Assembly: GCA_025363455.1 (NCBI GenBank)
Contig: JANYDW010000016.1
Span: 87,232-151,231, forward strand
Length of the DNA stretch: 64,000 bases
From: Oleiharenicola sp.
GTDB lineage: Bacteria > Verrucomicrobiota > Verrucomicrobiia > Opitutales > Opitutaceae
Reading direction: 5' to 3'
Position numbers and translations under genes: made by a program. The notes under the pieces were generated by a model. The model did not search any database, was not told where the DNA came from, and saw only the letters and a list, made by a program, of their open reading frames with translations. Positions within the stretch are counted from its first letter, which is position 1; every line of letters starts with the position of its first letter. Shown in pieces: positions 8,208 to 16,486 of the stretch.

Positions 8208-9102
8208 CGGGAGTGAAGGAGGAGAGGCTTTGGACCACGGCGAGCTGAAGTTCGGGCAGTGTGCGGGCCGCCGCTTGCGTAGTTGCGACTGAAGTTTGGC
8301 GAAGGCCATCTCGATGGGATTGAGATCGGGGCTGTAGGCGGGAAGGTATTGTACGGTGGCGCCACAAGCGCCGATGAGCTCACTCACCTTTGGCATTTTG
8401 TGAGTCGAAAGATTGTCGAGGATGACCAGGTCGTCCTTTTTGAGTTCGGGACAGAACACCTCGCGCAAATAGGCGGTGAAGACTTCCCCGTTGACGGCCC
8501 CTTCGATCAGGAAGGGAGCGGCCAACCCGTCGCAGCGTAACGCGGCGATGAAAAGTCGAGGTTTGCCAATGCCCGTGCGGTACGGCGGCCACGCAGCGCT
8601 GACTGCACAAGGCGCGCCCGTAGAGTCGTGCCATCTTCGTGTTCAGTCCGGTCTCGTCGATGAAGACCAGGCGCCCACTCGCCCAATGCGCTTGGGCGCG
8701 CCGCCAGCGCCGCCGCGCCACTCGAACATCAGGTCGCTCCTGCTCGGCGGCGTTCGTCGTTTTTTTATAACTCAACCCGAGTCGATCGAGCCGATGCCAC
8801 AGCGCCGTCAGGCCGATCTGCACGTTAAGCTCCTGGCGGCAACGCTGCTGCAGCTCCACCAAGGTCAGATCCGCTTGGGCGGCAATGCATCGCCGCAATC
8901 GAGATTCATGCTTCTTCAGCCGGGAGACCCGATAGCCGCCGATCTGCTTCGGGCGGCAGTGCCCGCTAGCCTGGTGCTGCTTCCAGAATCGCACCACACT
9001 CTTGCGTCTCACCCCAAAGCGTTGGCAAACCTCACCGGTACCAGCCCCATCCGTCCGCGCCTTAACAATACGCTGACGCAGATCCTCGCTCAACGGTCTC
9101 AC
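8208..9102 (-). pseudogene. IS630-family transposase, frameshifted and truncated
   Basis: Read from the ATG at 9102, the first 180 residues are a normal IS630 N-terminus: an HTH region (MRPLSEDLRQRIVKAR, VCQRFGVRRKSVVRFWKQ) and the first acidic motif LVFIDETGLNTKMARLYG. After TSTF the frame is lost at a run of four A on the plus strand (8551-8554). One base fewer would restore TFIAALRCDGLAAPFLIEG. The continuing frame (ORF from 8525) has LVILDNLSTHK and LPAYSPDLNPIE, the second and third catalytic motifs. A second shift near 8271 changes LRKAAARTLPEL into LRKRRPAHC. The 3' end is cut off by an IS66-type end at 8207. Two shifts plus truncation indicate a dead copy. Confidence 0.82.
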
Positions 9103-9213
9103 AATTTGGTCCTCATGCGAAGGAGCATACCAAAAGGTGGCAGTACGTCTATCTAAGTAGAAAATGCTCTAGGGCGCCGGGCAGTTCCACCGTCTCGCAA
9201 ACTTTCCCGCGCG

Positions 9214-10785
9214 CTACTCGAAAGCAATTACTTCAACGAGCGCTGCGACGACCCGCTGATCCGGATCCGTGGCTTTCAGCTTGTGGACCCCGTTGATGAC
9301 TAAGGTGATTCTCGAGGATCTTGACCGATAGACCTTCGGAACCGCCACCTTTTCATCAATCAACCAACCGCCGCCATCCGCGTTGCCATCCGCCTCATGA
9401 ACCACCTTTTCGTCAATCAAGATCGTCACATGGGTCACCTCGCGGAAATTTCCCGGAACATACATCTTGATGTGCAGCGCAGTGGTCTCGAGGCCCTTGC
9501 GGAGCATGACCGAAGCGGTCCGCCCCATCCAGCGATGTCCTTCAGCAGGATTGTAAGGAAGCCACTGATCGCCCAGCTGGCCGTCAAAAGCCCGGTTACC
9601 GTACAATCCGGCCGGTGGCAAAGGCGTGGGTCGACCGATGATCGCGAGGGGAATCCCCCCGAGAGCGAGGGCGGTCGCCACACGGAAGATCTGCGAGCCG
9701 GTGGTGATGGCTTCATTCCGGGAAAACCATTCTATCCATCGTAGGCGCACTAGAAGTCCTCCCTTCAGCCGCAGGGCCCTCGATTCAATGAATCGCCACG
9801 AACAAGCGGCGTAGGCGCTTCCAACGACAGCCGCCACAAGGAAATTGATGAGAGGCAGCCGTCCGCCGGGAACGAACTGAACCAAAATCTGCTGCGTCGG
9901 ACATCCACTCAGGTAGAGCCCGTAAGACAAGTCGCCAAAACGGGTGACCCCTTTGCGTAGGCTCTCCGGCATCCGCATGTGCGCCGCCGCAAACACCAGA
10001 TAGGAGAAAAAAAACAGGAAGCATTCCTTGAGGAACCCATACCGGCTGGAAACAGCCATGCAGACCAGCGCAAGCGCCGACAGTGGCAAGGAAACGGGAA
10101 TACGAGACTGGTACTGAGAAAAAAATGCACCGGCCCAGAAAAAACCCGAAAAACATAACAGATCAGGAACAGCCAGGCCCAGAAAATGTGACGGCAGATC
10201 ATCACTGTGACCCGACTGGATGATTCCCAAATAGACAAACGCCGTAATTAACCATAGCGCAAGCGCACTGTACCTCCCTTTTAGGATGCCGATGGCGGAC
10301 AACAGAACAAAAACCAGGTAGCAGAGCACCTCGTAAGGAATGGTCCAGAGCGAGCCGTTGACAGCATTGGGATAGGGATTGTGGGTAAAACAACCGGGCA
10401 GGTCGTGCTGCAGCGGGAAAAGTTTGATGTTGAGCAAGTAGGTGTAGGTGGACGCAAACGAAAAGTACTCCGCCGGTGCGTGGGACGAGATTGCCGGGCC
10501 GATCACAAAAACCGTCAACAGCACTATTGCGGCCAAGGCCGGAATGATTCGCAGTATTCGGTTCAAAACGAAACGCACCGGGTTGGGATCGCGACCCCAG
10601 CTCATGAACAACAAGAAACCGCTGGACAGGAAAAAAGCCGCCACTCCGACGTCCCCGAAATGCAACTGTCCACCGGACAGCCGGACCAGAATTTCTTTGT
10701 CAGCTCGCCCCGTCAAAACGTGCGCGTGCCAGAAAAGCACCGCCAACGCCGCCATAATCCGGATCAAATCAAAGTTATTAGCCAT
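9214..10785 (-). CDS. Membrane acyltransferase of the acyltransferase-3 (OafA/YrhL) family with a C-terminal extension
   Basis: This 523-residue protein opens with NNFDLIRIMAALAVLFWHAH. The His in FWHAH corresponds to the catalytic-motif His near the N-terminus of acyltransferase-3 proteins. Further family features are FFLSSGFLLFMSW and NRILRIIPALAAIVLL, followed by about ten membrane segments to residue 385 or so. The last 135 residues are soluble and strand-rich (LHIKMYVPGNFREVTHVTIL), probably extracytoplasmic. These enzymes O-acylate (often acetylate) surface glycans across the inner membrane. It stands alone on the minus strand between the insertion sequences and the FG-GAP gene. Confidence 0.88.
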   Translation of the reverse strand: MANNFDLIRIMAALAVLFWHAHVLTGRADKEILVRLSGGQLHFGDVGVAAFFLSSGFLLFMSWGRDPNPVRFVLNRILRIIPALAAIVLLTVFVIGPAISSHAPAEYFSFASTYTYLLNIKLFPLQHDLPGCFTHNPYPNAVNGSLWTIPYEVLCYLVFVLLSAIGILKGRYSALALWLITAFVYLGIIQSGHSDDLPSHFLGLAVPDLLCFSGFFWAGAFFSQYQSRIPVSLPLSALALVCMAVSSRYGFLKECFLFFFSYLVFAAAHMRMPESLRKGVTRFGDLSYGLYLSGCPTQQILVQFVPGGRLPLINFLVAAVVGSAYAACSWRFIESRALRLKGGLLVRLRWIEWFSRNEAITTGSQIFRVATALALGGIPLAIIGRPTPLPPAGLYGNRAFDGQLGDQWLPYNPAEGHRWMGRTASVMLRKGLETTALHIKMYVPGNFREVTHVTILIDEKVVHEADGNADGGGWLIDEKVAVPKVYRSRSSRITLVINGVHKLKATDPDQRVVAALVEVIAFE

Positions 10786-11014
10786 GCCCCGGGGAATATT
10801 GCTTCAAGTGGAACCATTCTGACGACCGAACTTCTGATCGTCGATTTTTTGTAGTTTCCTGAAGACGAGGGCGCTGCTGCGGATCATCCCGGCACAGGAT
10901 CAACTCAAACGCAAAGATGGCCAGCACGTAATTATTCGCATGCTGGCCAATCGTGGGAACACTCGGCGGCCCGTGGCGGTTTCCGGGCTTCCGGCCTAAC
11001 TCTTACTGGATTTC

Positions 11015-12538
11015 CTAGTAATTCACAATTTGCCATTCCAAGGGCACGTTCGTCGCGATCATCTCCCCGCTCAAGGCTGTTGTGCCGTTCATCAGCCACA
11101 CGCCCCGGTCACCCGTGGTGGTATTCTGCCAGATCAGATCGGGATGACCGTCCCCATTGAAATCGTCCGTCCCGGCGATCTGCCATTCCAAGGGCACGTT
11201 CGTCGCGATCATCACCCCGCTCAAGGCTGTTGTGCCGTTCATCAGCCACACGCCCCGGTCACCCGTGGTGGTATTTTGCCAGATCAGATCGGGATGTCCG
11301 TCTTCGTTGAAATCAGCCGCCCCCGCAATTTTCCACTCCAGGGGCACGTTCGTCGCGATCATCACCCCGCTCAGGACCGTGGTGCCATTCATCAGCCACA
11401 CGCCCACGTCACCCGTGGTGGTATTCTGCCAGATCAGATCGGGATGACCGTCCCCATTGAAATCAGCCGCCCCCGCAATTTTCCACTCCAGGGGCACGTT
11501 CGTCGCGATCATCACCCCGCTCAGGACCGTGGTGCCATTCATGAGCCACACGCCCCGGTCTCCCGTGGTGGTATTTTGCCAGATCAAATCGGGATGACCG
11601 TCTCCATTGAAATCGGCTTGTAAAAGCGCTGGCGTACTAAGACTGATCTTCGTGACCTTGCGATACGTCGACACACCCTGCCATTCGACGCCATTCAAGT
11701 TAACTTCATCGGGTCGGCCCCCGATAACGGAATATTGGAGCTCAAGAGTGTAGGTTTGTCCGGGAATCAACCAAGAGCCGTTTACGGTGAGCTGGGTGAC
11801 CGGCGGTTGATATATCGGAGTAGGCGTGGCCGGACTGTCGCCCAGCGGGAGAAAGCCTGATTCCACCGAAGCAGGCCCGATCACTCCATGGTCATTATAG
11901 ATGCCGGCACCGATCAGCGACCCGTAGGTGGTTGTGCCATATTCGGGAAAGGAGTTGAGAGTCAGCGTAGTGGTTCCCGTGGATTTCAGGAGCAAGTGAT
12001 TCGAGGACCAGACCGCTCCGTTGTCCGCGCTGGTAATTTGGGGCGTGACGCTCGGGTAAGTGGTTCCAGCCGCAAAGACCAAACCAGCGGTGAAAAAGTC
12101 AGGGGTGGGTTTGTCGCCGCCAAGAAATTTGATGCCATAAGCTCCGCCGTCAGTGGGTGCAACGGGATAAAACGATGTCATGGCGGCGTCCGTGGTAAAA
12201 TCATGCCCGAACATGAAATCAGTGCCATTATTCGGGCTCGTCGAGAAATTGAGAGTGCCCGTGTTGGTGTCGCTACTTGCGCCACTTTGCGGCGTGCCAG
12301 CGGAACCCGGCTTATAAAAAGCGGGGCCCCAGTGGCTCATATCGACACTGCCTCCTCGTATTTGGATATTTAATGAGAATGGCACGCCGTGCGGAGTGAT
12401 AATCGACGCATCCGTTTGGGAAAAATAGTCTATACGATCGATGGAGATGGTCGGCGATTGCGCGCGCATCGTCGGCAGCGCTAATAATGTGACAAGAAAA
12501 AGGCAGAATGCTGCCGCATGATTTTTAGATGTATTCAT
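11015..12538 (-). CDS. Secreted FG-GAP/VCBS-repeat protein
   Basis: The ATG at 12538 was chosen because it begins a clear signal peptide: MNTSKNHAAAF, a hydrophobic core LFLVTLLALP, and cleavage near MRAQS. The mature protein (about 480 residues) has an N-terminal region of some 280 residues with no recognised fold, then four nearly identical 50-residue repeats each containing DFNGDGHPDLIWQNTTTGD. D-x-[ND]-x-D-G-x-x-D is the calcium-binding FG-GAP/VCBS motif that builds beta-propeller blades. It is exported and probably surface-bound or extracellular. The repeats stop abruptly at LEWQIVNY. A longer frame to 12685 exists but lacks a signal sequence. Confidence 0.8.
   Translation of the reverse strand: MNTSKNHAAAFCLFLVTLLALPTMRAQSPTISIDRIDYFSQTDASIITPHGVPFSLNIQIRGGSVDMSHWGPAFYKPGSAGTPQSGASSDTNTGTLNFSTSPNNGTDFMFGHDFTTDAAMTSFYPVAPTDGGAYGIKFLGGDKPTPDFFTAGLVFAAGTTYPSVTPQITSADNGAVWSSNHLLLKSTGTTTLTLNSFPEYGTTTYGSLIGAGIYNDHGVIGPASVESGFLPLGDSPATPTPIYQPPVTQLTVNGSWLIPGQTYTLELQYSVIGGRPDEVNLNGVEWQGVSTYRKVTKISLSTPALLQADFNGDGHPDLIWQNTTTGDRGVWLMNGTTVLSGVMIATNVPLEWKIAGAADFNGDGHPDLIWQNTTTGDVGVWLMNGTTVLSGVMIATNVPLEWKIAGAADFNEDGHPDLIWQNTTTGDRGVWLMNGTTALSGVMIATNVPLEWQIAGTDDFNGDGHPDLIWQNTTTGDRGVWLMNGTTALSGEMIATNVPLEWQIVNY
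11031..11620 (-). repeat. Four tandem 150-bp direct repeats inside the FG-GAP gene
   Basis: The segment beginning GGGCACGTTCGTCGCGATCA recurs with an exact 150-bp period (anchors at 11042, 11192, 11342 and 11492). Copies differ at only a few scattered positions. Each encodes one 50-residue FG-GAP unit. Near-identity at the DNA level, including synonymous sites, indicates recent duplication or gene conversion. Confidence 0.95.
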
Positions 12539-13033
12539 AGAGGGTGTGAAATTGCTCTCTAAGGTACCCGAGAATCCCCGGGAAACGCATGGGGCCATGA
12601 CCTGAAAAAAACTTGTCACACACACCAGAGCTCGCGGATTTCCGGGGCCTTTCCACTTCCCGAAGCGGGGCATATACCTGATCACCTGCGCCGTTCCACG
12701 AAATCGTCCTGCCGCGGTTAAGGCTCTGATAAGTTATAAGCTATTGCTCCGTATAATTGTTCCCAAAAAATAAGAACGCGAATGGTCCTCGTTTCGCCTT
12801 CCTTCATTGCATGGGCCTGTCTGCTAACTGGCGGCTAATTCCCGCGGAACCATCCAAGGGGTGCTTTGTCGCGACTCGCAGCACAATTTCTCGGACCGAA
12901 TGCCTTCGAGATGGCCGCCGCCGCCCGTTTCCTTGTAAAAACTCGGCTTCCGACGCGATTGTGGGACAATGGACCGCTCGCTCCGATATAATTTGTAGTC
13001 AGTCGCGCGCAACCATTTCAATAAATCAACCTA
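12539..13033. other. 495-bp divergent intergenic region without a gene
   Basis: The region separates the minus-strand FG-GAP gene from the plus-strand glycosyltransferase gene at 13034. Short open frames here lack any recognisable protein family. It is more AT-rich near 12720-12780 and contains a plausible plus-strand promoter at 12963-12992. It presumably carries promoters for both flanking genes. Confidence 0.6.
12963..12992 (+). promoter_or_regulatory. Possible sigma-70-type promoter for the GT2 gene at 13034
   Basis: A perfect TATAAT sits at 12987-12992, with GGGACA (four of six matches to TTGACA) at 12963-12968, an 18-bp spacing. The predicted start would lie about 35 bp before the GTG at 13034. 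This is a sequence match only. Confidence 0.4.
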
Positions 13034-14350
13034 GTGAAGCCCGGCTCTCCCATCCAGTTTTACATCGATCAACCTTCCAATTGGTCGGTATTGGGTCAGT
13101 GCATCCTGGTCCGCGGCTGGTCCTTTTCCAATGCAGGCCAGCCGGTGCGGGCCGTGAGACTCCGCACCATGGACCTGACCCTAAATGGCGTGACTGGGCT
13201 TCCCCGGCCGGATGTCAATGTGGCGCTGCCCGCTGCACCAGACGAGTTCACGGGATTTGAAATCCGGGGAACCTTGCCGGGCGGCAGACAGGAGGTCCAA
13301 CTCGAGGCACAACTGGCTGATGGCAATTGGTGTCTCTTGCTGGCACGCACCGTCCAGGTTCAGCGTCAGATCCTGCCGCTTTGGCTGGGTGGCGGAGACT
13401 GGCAGGAACTGATGTTCTTCCAGATGCCAGCGCACATGGCCTACCCGGCGAGGCCGCTGCGCGGGGAGCAGTTTCCGCCTCCGACCCATTCCCCACGGCG
13501 AAAAATCAGTATCGTCACGCCTTCCTATAACCAGGCGCGTTTCCTGCCCGAAACGATGCGCAGCGTGCTGGATCAGGCGAAGGTAACCTGTGACTATATC
13601 GTGCAGGATGGTGGTTCGACTGACGGAAGCGAAGCGCTCATTGCGCGCCTTGCTAAGGAGACTGGAAACCGGAGATCGGAGACCGGATCCGAAGTAAACC
13701 CGCCTCCCGACGCGCCCCGCCTCATCGCGTGGGAAAGCGCGACAGACCAAGGGCAGGCAGACGCCATCAAGCGCGCTTTCGCTAAAACCAAGGGCGGGGG
13801 AGACGATATTATGGCCTGGATCAATTCCGATGATTTCTACCTTCCCGGCACCCTGGCCTATGTAGCCGGCTACTTTGCGGAGCATCCCGACGTTGATGTG
13901 CTCTATGGCCACCGCATCGTCGTGAACGAGGAATCACAGGAAATCGCCCGTTGGTTCCTACCCCGGCACGACCCGGAGGTGCTACGCCTGAACGATTTTG
14001 TGCCGCAGGAGACCCTTTTCTGGCGGCGGCGCATCTGGGACCGGGTCGGGGGCATCGACCCTGCATTCAAATTCGCCATGGATTGGGACCTGCTGCTACG
14101 GTTCCAGGCCGCCGGGGCCCGAATCGTTCGAGTACCCCGGTTCCTGGCCTGTTTCCGGGTCCACGCCGCGCAGAAGACCGCGGCCCGGATGCACGACATC
14201 GGCCAGCAGGAAATCACGCTCCTGCGCGAACGCACCCATGGCCGGCCGTTCCCACCGCAGGAACTCGAGCGGAATCCCCGCTTGCTCAGTTACCTGCGTC
14301 AGAGCGCGCGGATTGAGATGCTGTGGAAACTGGGCATCCGCAGCCCGTAA
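13034..14350 (+). CDS. GT2 glycosyltransferase with an N-terminal GLPRPD module
   Basis: This 438-residue protein is read from the GTG at 13034. Residues 1-110 form a beta-rich module (ILVRGWSFSNAG, VTGLPRPDVN, FTGFEIRGTLPGG) that recurs in eight other proteins of the window. The GT2 domain begins near residue 156 (KISIVTPSYNQARFLPETM), with IVQDGGSTDGS and the metal-binding motif MAWINSDDFYLPG, then KFAMDWDLLLRF and the FRVHAAQKT end. It should transfer a sugar from an NDP donor in the cytoplasm. Between residues 210 and 228 there is an inserted loop (KETGNRRSETGSEVNPPP) encoded by a GGAGACCGGA-type repetitive stretch that looks like an intruding dispersed repeat. Confidence 0.87.
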   Translation: MKPGSPIQFYIDQPSNWSVLGQCILVRGWSFSNAGQPVRAVRLRTMDLTLNGVTGLPRPDVNVALPAAPDEFTGFEIRGTLPGGRQEVQLEAQLADGNWCLLLARTVQVQRQILPLWLGGGDWQELMFFQMPAHMAYPARPLRGEQFPPPTHSPRRKISIVTPSYNQARFLPETMRSVLDQAKVTCDYIVQDGGSTDGSEALIARLAKETGNRRSETGSEVNPPPDAPRLIAWESATDQGQADAIKRAFAKTKGGGDDIMAWINSDDFYLPGTLAYVAGYFAEHPDVDVLYGHRIVVNEESQEIARWFLPRHDPEVLRLNDFVPQETLFWRRRIWDRVGGIDPAFKFAMDWDLLLRFQAAGARIVRVPRFLACFRVHAAQKTAARMHDIGQQEITLLRERTHGRPFPPQELERNPRLLSYLRQSARIEMLWKLGIRSP

Positions 14351-15287
14351 TTGAAAATTATTCGCGGGATTGTCTTTCGAACCCAGAGGCGGTAGTTTCC
14401 ATCTTTCCGCGCTTCCCGGCCGAACGCTGGCCGAACGCTGGCCGAACGCTTTAGGACCCAGCCGGAGACGGAATGGCCACAATAAACACCAAGAACACAA
14501 AAATAAGCCACCGGCTGATGCGTCGGATGTGATCACAGCTTTTTGCGTTTTTTGTGTTTCTCGTGGCCAATAGCCTGGTGCCGTCGGACTTCCCGGCCGA
14601 ACGCTGCCGGACGCTTCAGGGCCAACCCGTGCCGGAATGGCACATCCTGTTGTTTGCTTCTGCAAACCCGGGACCTCCTGTTGAATCCCGCTGGATTCAC
14701 GGGATCCGTCGCCCAACCTTGCGTTGTGGCTGAAGTCGCCCGGCCTGCGCCGTGGCTGGAAAACACCAAGAGCACGAAAGGAGACCAGTTAGCACTACTC
14801 GGCTACGTCGCTTGAGCCCGACACACCCCGCCCTATCGGGCACCATCCTTCGCCAAGACTACGGACGGCAGGCCCCTCTCCAGCCGGACTCATGCAATTG
14901 ACGCGGGTGGAACGCGGCCTCTGGACGCGTTGGTAGGGCGCGGATTCCACTCCGCGCCGCTTCGGCGGTGAAGGGACTCACCGCCCTACCTAAAGAACCC
15001 GTCCGGAGGCCGGGTTCCACCATTCAGTCCGGACACCCGCGAAGATAACACGCCTTAACTGAATGCTTCCGGATGAAGAGGGGTGGCGCGCAGTGCCGGG
15101 GTGTGTGGATGAACTTAACGGAGTGGGCTAGGTAATGTGTCTGGATGGGACCGCACTTTTTTGTGTTTTTCGTGTTTCTTGTGGCCAATGGTCTCGCGGC
15201 AGGACGAGGTGGTCGCGAAAGGGGCAAAGCAGTCAACCCCAAAGCTATCATCTTGACGCCACCTTTTGGAAGCATCTTGATGCTTGG
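14351..15287. repeat. Gene-free region of dispersed repeats upstream of vapBC
   Basis: No convincing gene is present. Several repeat families are packed here. (a) A palindromic unit at 14475-14568, with left arm ending ACACCAAGAACACAAAAA and right arm TTTTGTGTTTCTCGTGGCC. (b) A unit at 14613-14672 (CCTGTTGTTTGCTTCTGCAA) that recurs at 16010-16070. (c) A unit at 14734-14779 (GCGCCGTGGCTGGAAAACAC) that recurs at 16073-16117. (d) A CACACCCCGCCCTATCGGGC unit near 14822 paired with GGGGTGGCGCGCAGTGCCGG at 15076-15106, recurring at 22962-23062. (e) The unit at 14997-15022, the inverted complement of 27887-27912. (f) TTTTTCGTGTTTCTTGTGGC at 15167-15186. Confidence 0.75.
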
Positions 15288-15566
15288 ATGAGAACAACCT
15301 TAACCGTGGATCCCGATGTGGAGCAGCTGCTCAAACAGGCCATGCACGGAGAGAAACAGGGCTTGAAAGCGACCCTGAACGCCGCGCTGCGTCGTGGACT
15401 GGCGCATCAGGCACCGCTCGTTCCGGCCAAGCCCTTTGTGGTCGAGGCCAAATCCATGGGCCTGCGCGCCGGTCTCGACCCAGCCCGGTTGCACGAACTC
15501 GCGGATGAAGCTGAACTGGAGGCGTTCGCCGCCACTACGCGCCGTCTGCGCCGCGCCGCTCGATGA
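15288..15566 (+). CDS. vapB: VapB-type antitoxin
   Basis: This 92-residue protein is read from the ATG at 15288 (MRTTLTVDPDVEQLLKQAM). The frame extends upstream, but that part lies in dispersed repeats. The N-terminus resembles a ribbon-helix-helix segment (TLTVDPDVEQLLKQ...LKATLNAALRRGL) as in VapB-like antitoxins, and the charged C-terminal tail would wrap the toxin. Its stop overlaps the start of the PIN-domain gene in an ATGA arrangement, the usual order for toxin-antitoxin operons. It likely represses its own promoter, which would lie within the repeat region. Confidence 0.8.
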   Translation: MRTTLTVDPDVEQLLKQAMHGEKQGLKATLNAALRRGLAHQAPLVPAKPFVVEAKSMGLRAGLDPARLHELADEAELEAFAATTRRLRRAAR

Positions 15567-15994
15567 TCATACCGGACGCCAATCTCCTGCTCTACGCCTA
15601 CGACAGCGACAGTCCGTTCCACAAGGCCTCGGCCCGCTGGTGGGCAAAATTACTTTCGAGCAGCGAACCGGTCGGGATGTGCTCGGTAGTGGTTTTCAGC
15701 TTCCTTCGTCTGGCGACCCATCCGAAAGTTTTTACCCGACCAATGACCGCCGGGGAAGCCACGAAGCGAATCCAGTCCTGGATCGACCGGCCCAACGTCC
15801 GGGTTCTCTACCCCGGCCCCAAGCACTTTGCGGCGGTGTGCGCTTTACTGGAGGCTGCAGGCACGGCCGGTAATCTGGTCAGTGATGCCCAGATCGCCGC
15901 CCTCGCCCTGGAATATGGCGCAGAGATTCACACGGCCGATACGGATTTCGCACGGTTTAAGGGGCTCAATTGGAAGAATCCCCTGACTGCCTGA
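15563..15994 (+). CDS. vapC: VapC-type PIN-domain toxin
   Basis: This 143-residue protein has the PIN-domain acidic residues: the first Asp in MIIPDANLLLYAYD, and the later cluster in LVSDAQIAALALEYGAEIH followed by TADTDFARF. The central segment FSFLRLATHPKVFTRPMT is typical of this VapC branch, which lacks the usual Glu at that place. PIN toxins cleave RNA, often tRNA, and are neutralised by the upstream antitoxin, with which this gene overlaps by 4 bp. The pair is not obviously linked to glycan synthesis and sits between two repeat patches. Confidence 0.88.
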   Translation: MIIPDANLLLYAYDSDSPFHKASARWWAKLLSSSEPVGMCSVVVFSFLRLATHPKVFTRPMTAGEATKRIQSWIDRPNVRVLYPGPKHFAAVCALLEAAGTAGNLVSDAQIAALALEYGAEIHTADTDFARFKGLNWKNPLTA

Positions 15995-16486
15995 ACGGCG
16001 GCCGGACGCTTTAGGACCCAACCCGAGCCGAAATGGACACGTCCTGTTGTTTGCTTCTGCAAGCCCGGGACCAGTCGCCCGGCCTGCGCCGTGGCTGGAA
16101 AACACTAAGAACACAAAAATAAGGATCCTCGGGGCAAGCCCCGGGGCATTCCGCCAAGTCCCCTGGTTTGGTTTTGTGGGAGCGACCTTGGTCGCGATTC
16201 GTGGACCAAACATCGCCTGCAAGCAGGCTCCTACATCCCGACCAAGCCGAAGCATCTGTCGGCCATAGGCCTGGCGACGGCCGAAGCCTCGGGGCATTGG
16301 CCCCAGAGCGAATAAACTCACCGGCTGATGTGTTTGATGTGACCACAGCTTTTTGCGTTTTTCGTGTTTCTTGTGGCCAATGGTCTGGTGCCTTCGGTCT
16401 TCCCGCACTTCGGCCCTTTGTCCTGACTCCCGCTCCTCGCTACATTATTCTTCACATGCCTCGCCTGCCGGGCACTCTGGGAGCGG
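15995..16486. repeat. Gene-free region of dispersed repeats downstream of vapBC
   Basis: No gene was recognised. The left part (16003-16117) repeats, in the same order and orientation, segments found before vapBC at 14440-14472, 14613-14672 and 14734-14779. The right part (16318-16390, ending CGTGTTTCTTGTGGCCAATG) matches 14512-14572 and 15160-15190. A hybrid REP-like palindrome lies in the middle at 16175-16234. Confidence 0.72.
16175..16234. repeat. REP-like composite palindrome
   Basis: The left part GTGGGAGCGACCTTGGTCGC is itself palindromic around GCGACCTTGGTCGC. The right part TCGCCTGCAAGCAGGCTCCT equals the right arm of the perfect palindrome at 21945-22021. The two halves therefore come from two related REP subfamilies. 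Confidence 0.75.

Noticed and set aside
8545..8560. Programmed frameshift in the IS630 transposase gene
   Set aside because: The run is only four bases and the needed shift is not the usual -1 on a slippery heptamer. A second shift near 8271 and a 3' truncation point to decay instead.
10863..10998. Open stretch reading LLRIIPAQDQLKRKDGQHVI and onward as a gene fragment
   Set aside because: It has no start, no recognised family and a short length. A decayed coding remnant is possible but not supportable.
11031..11620. CRISPR-like array
   Set aside because: The period is 150 bp with no unique spacers, and the repeats encode FG-GAP units in frame.
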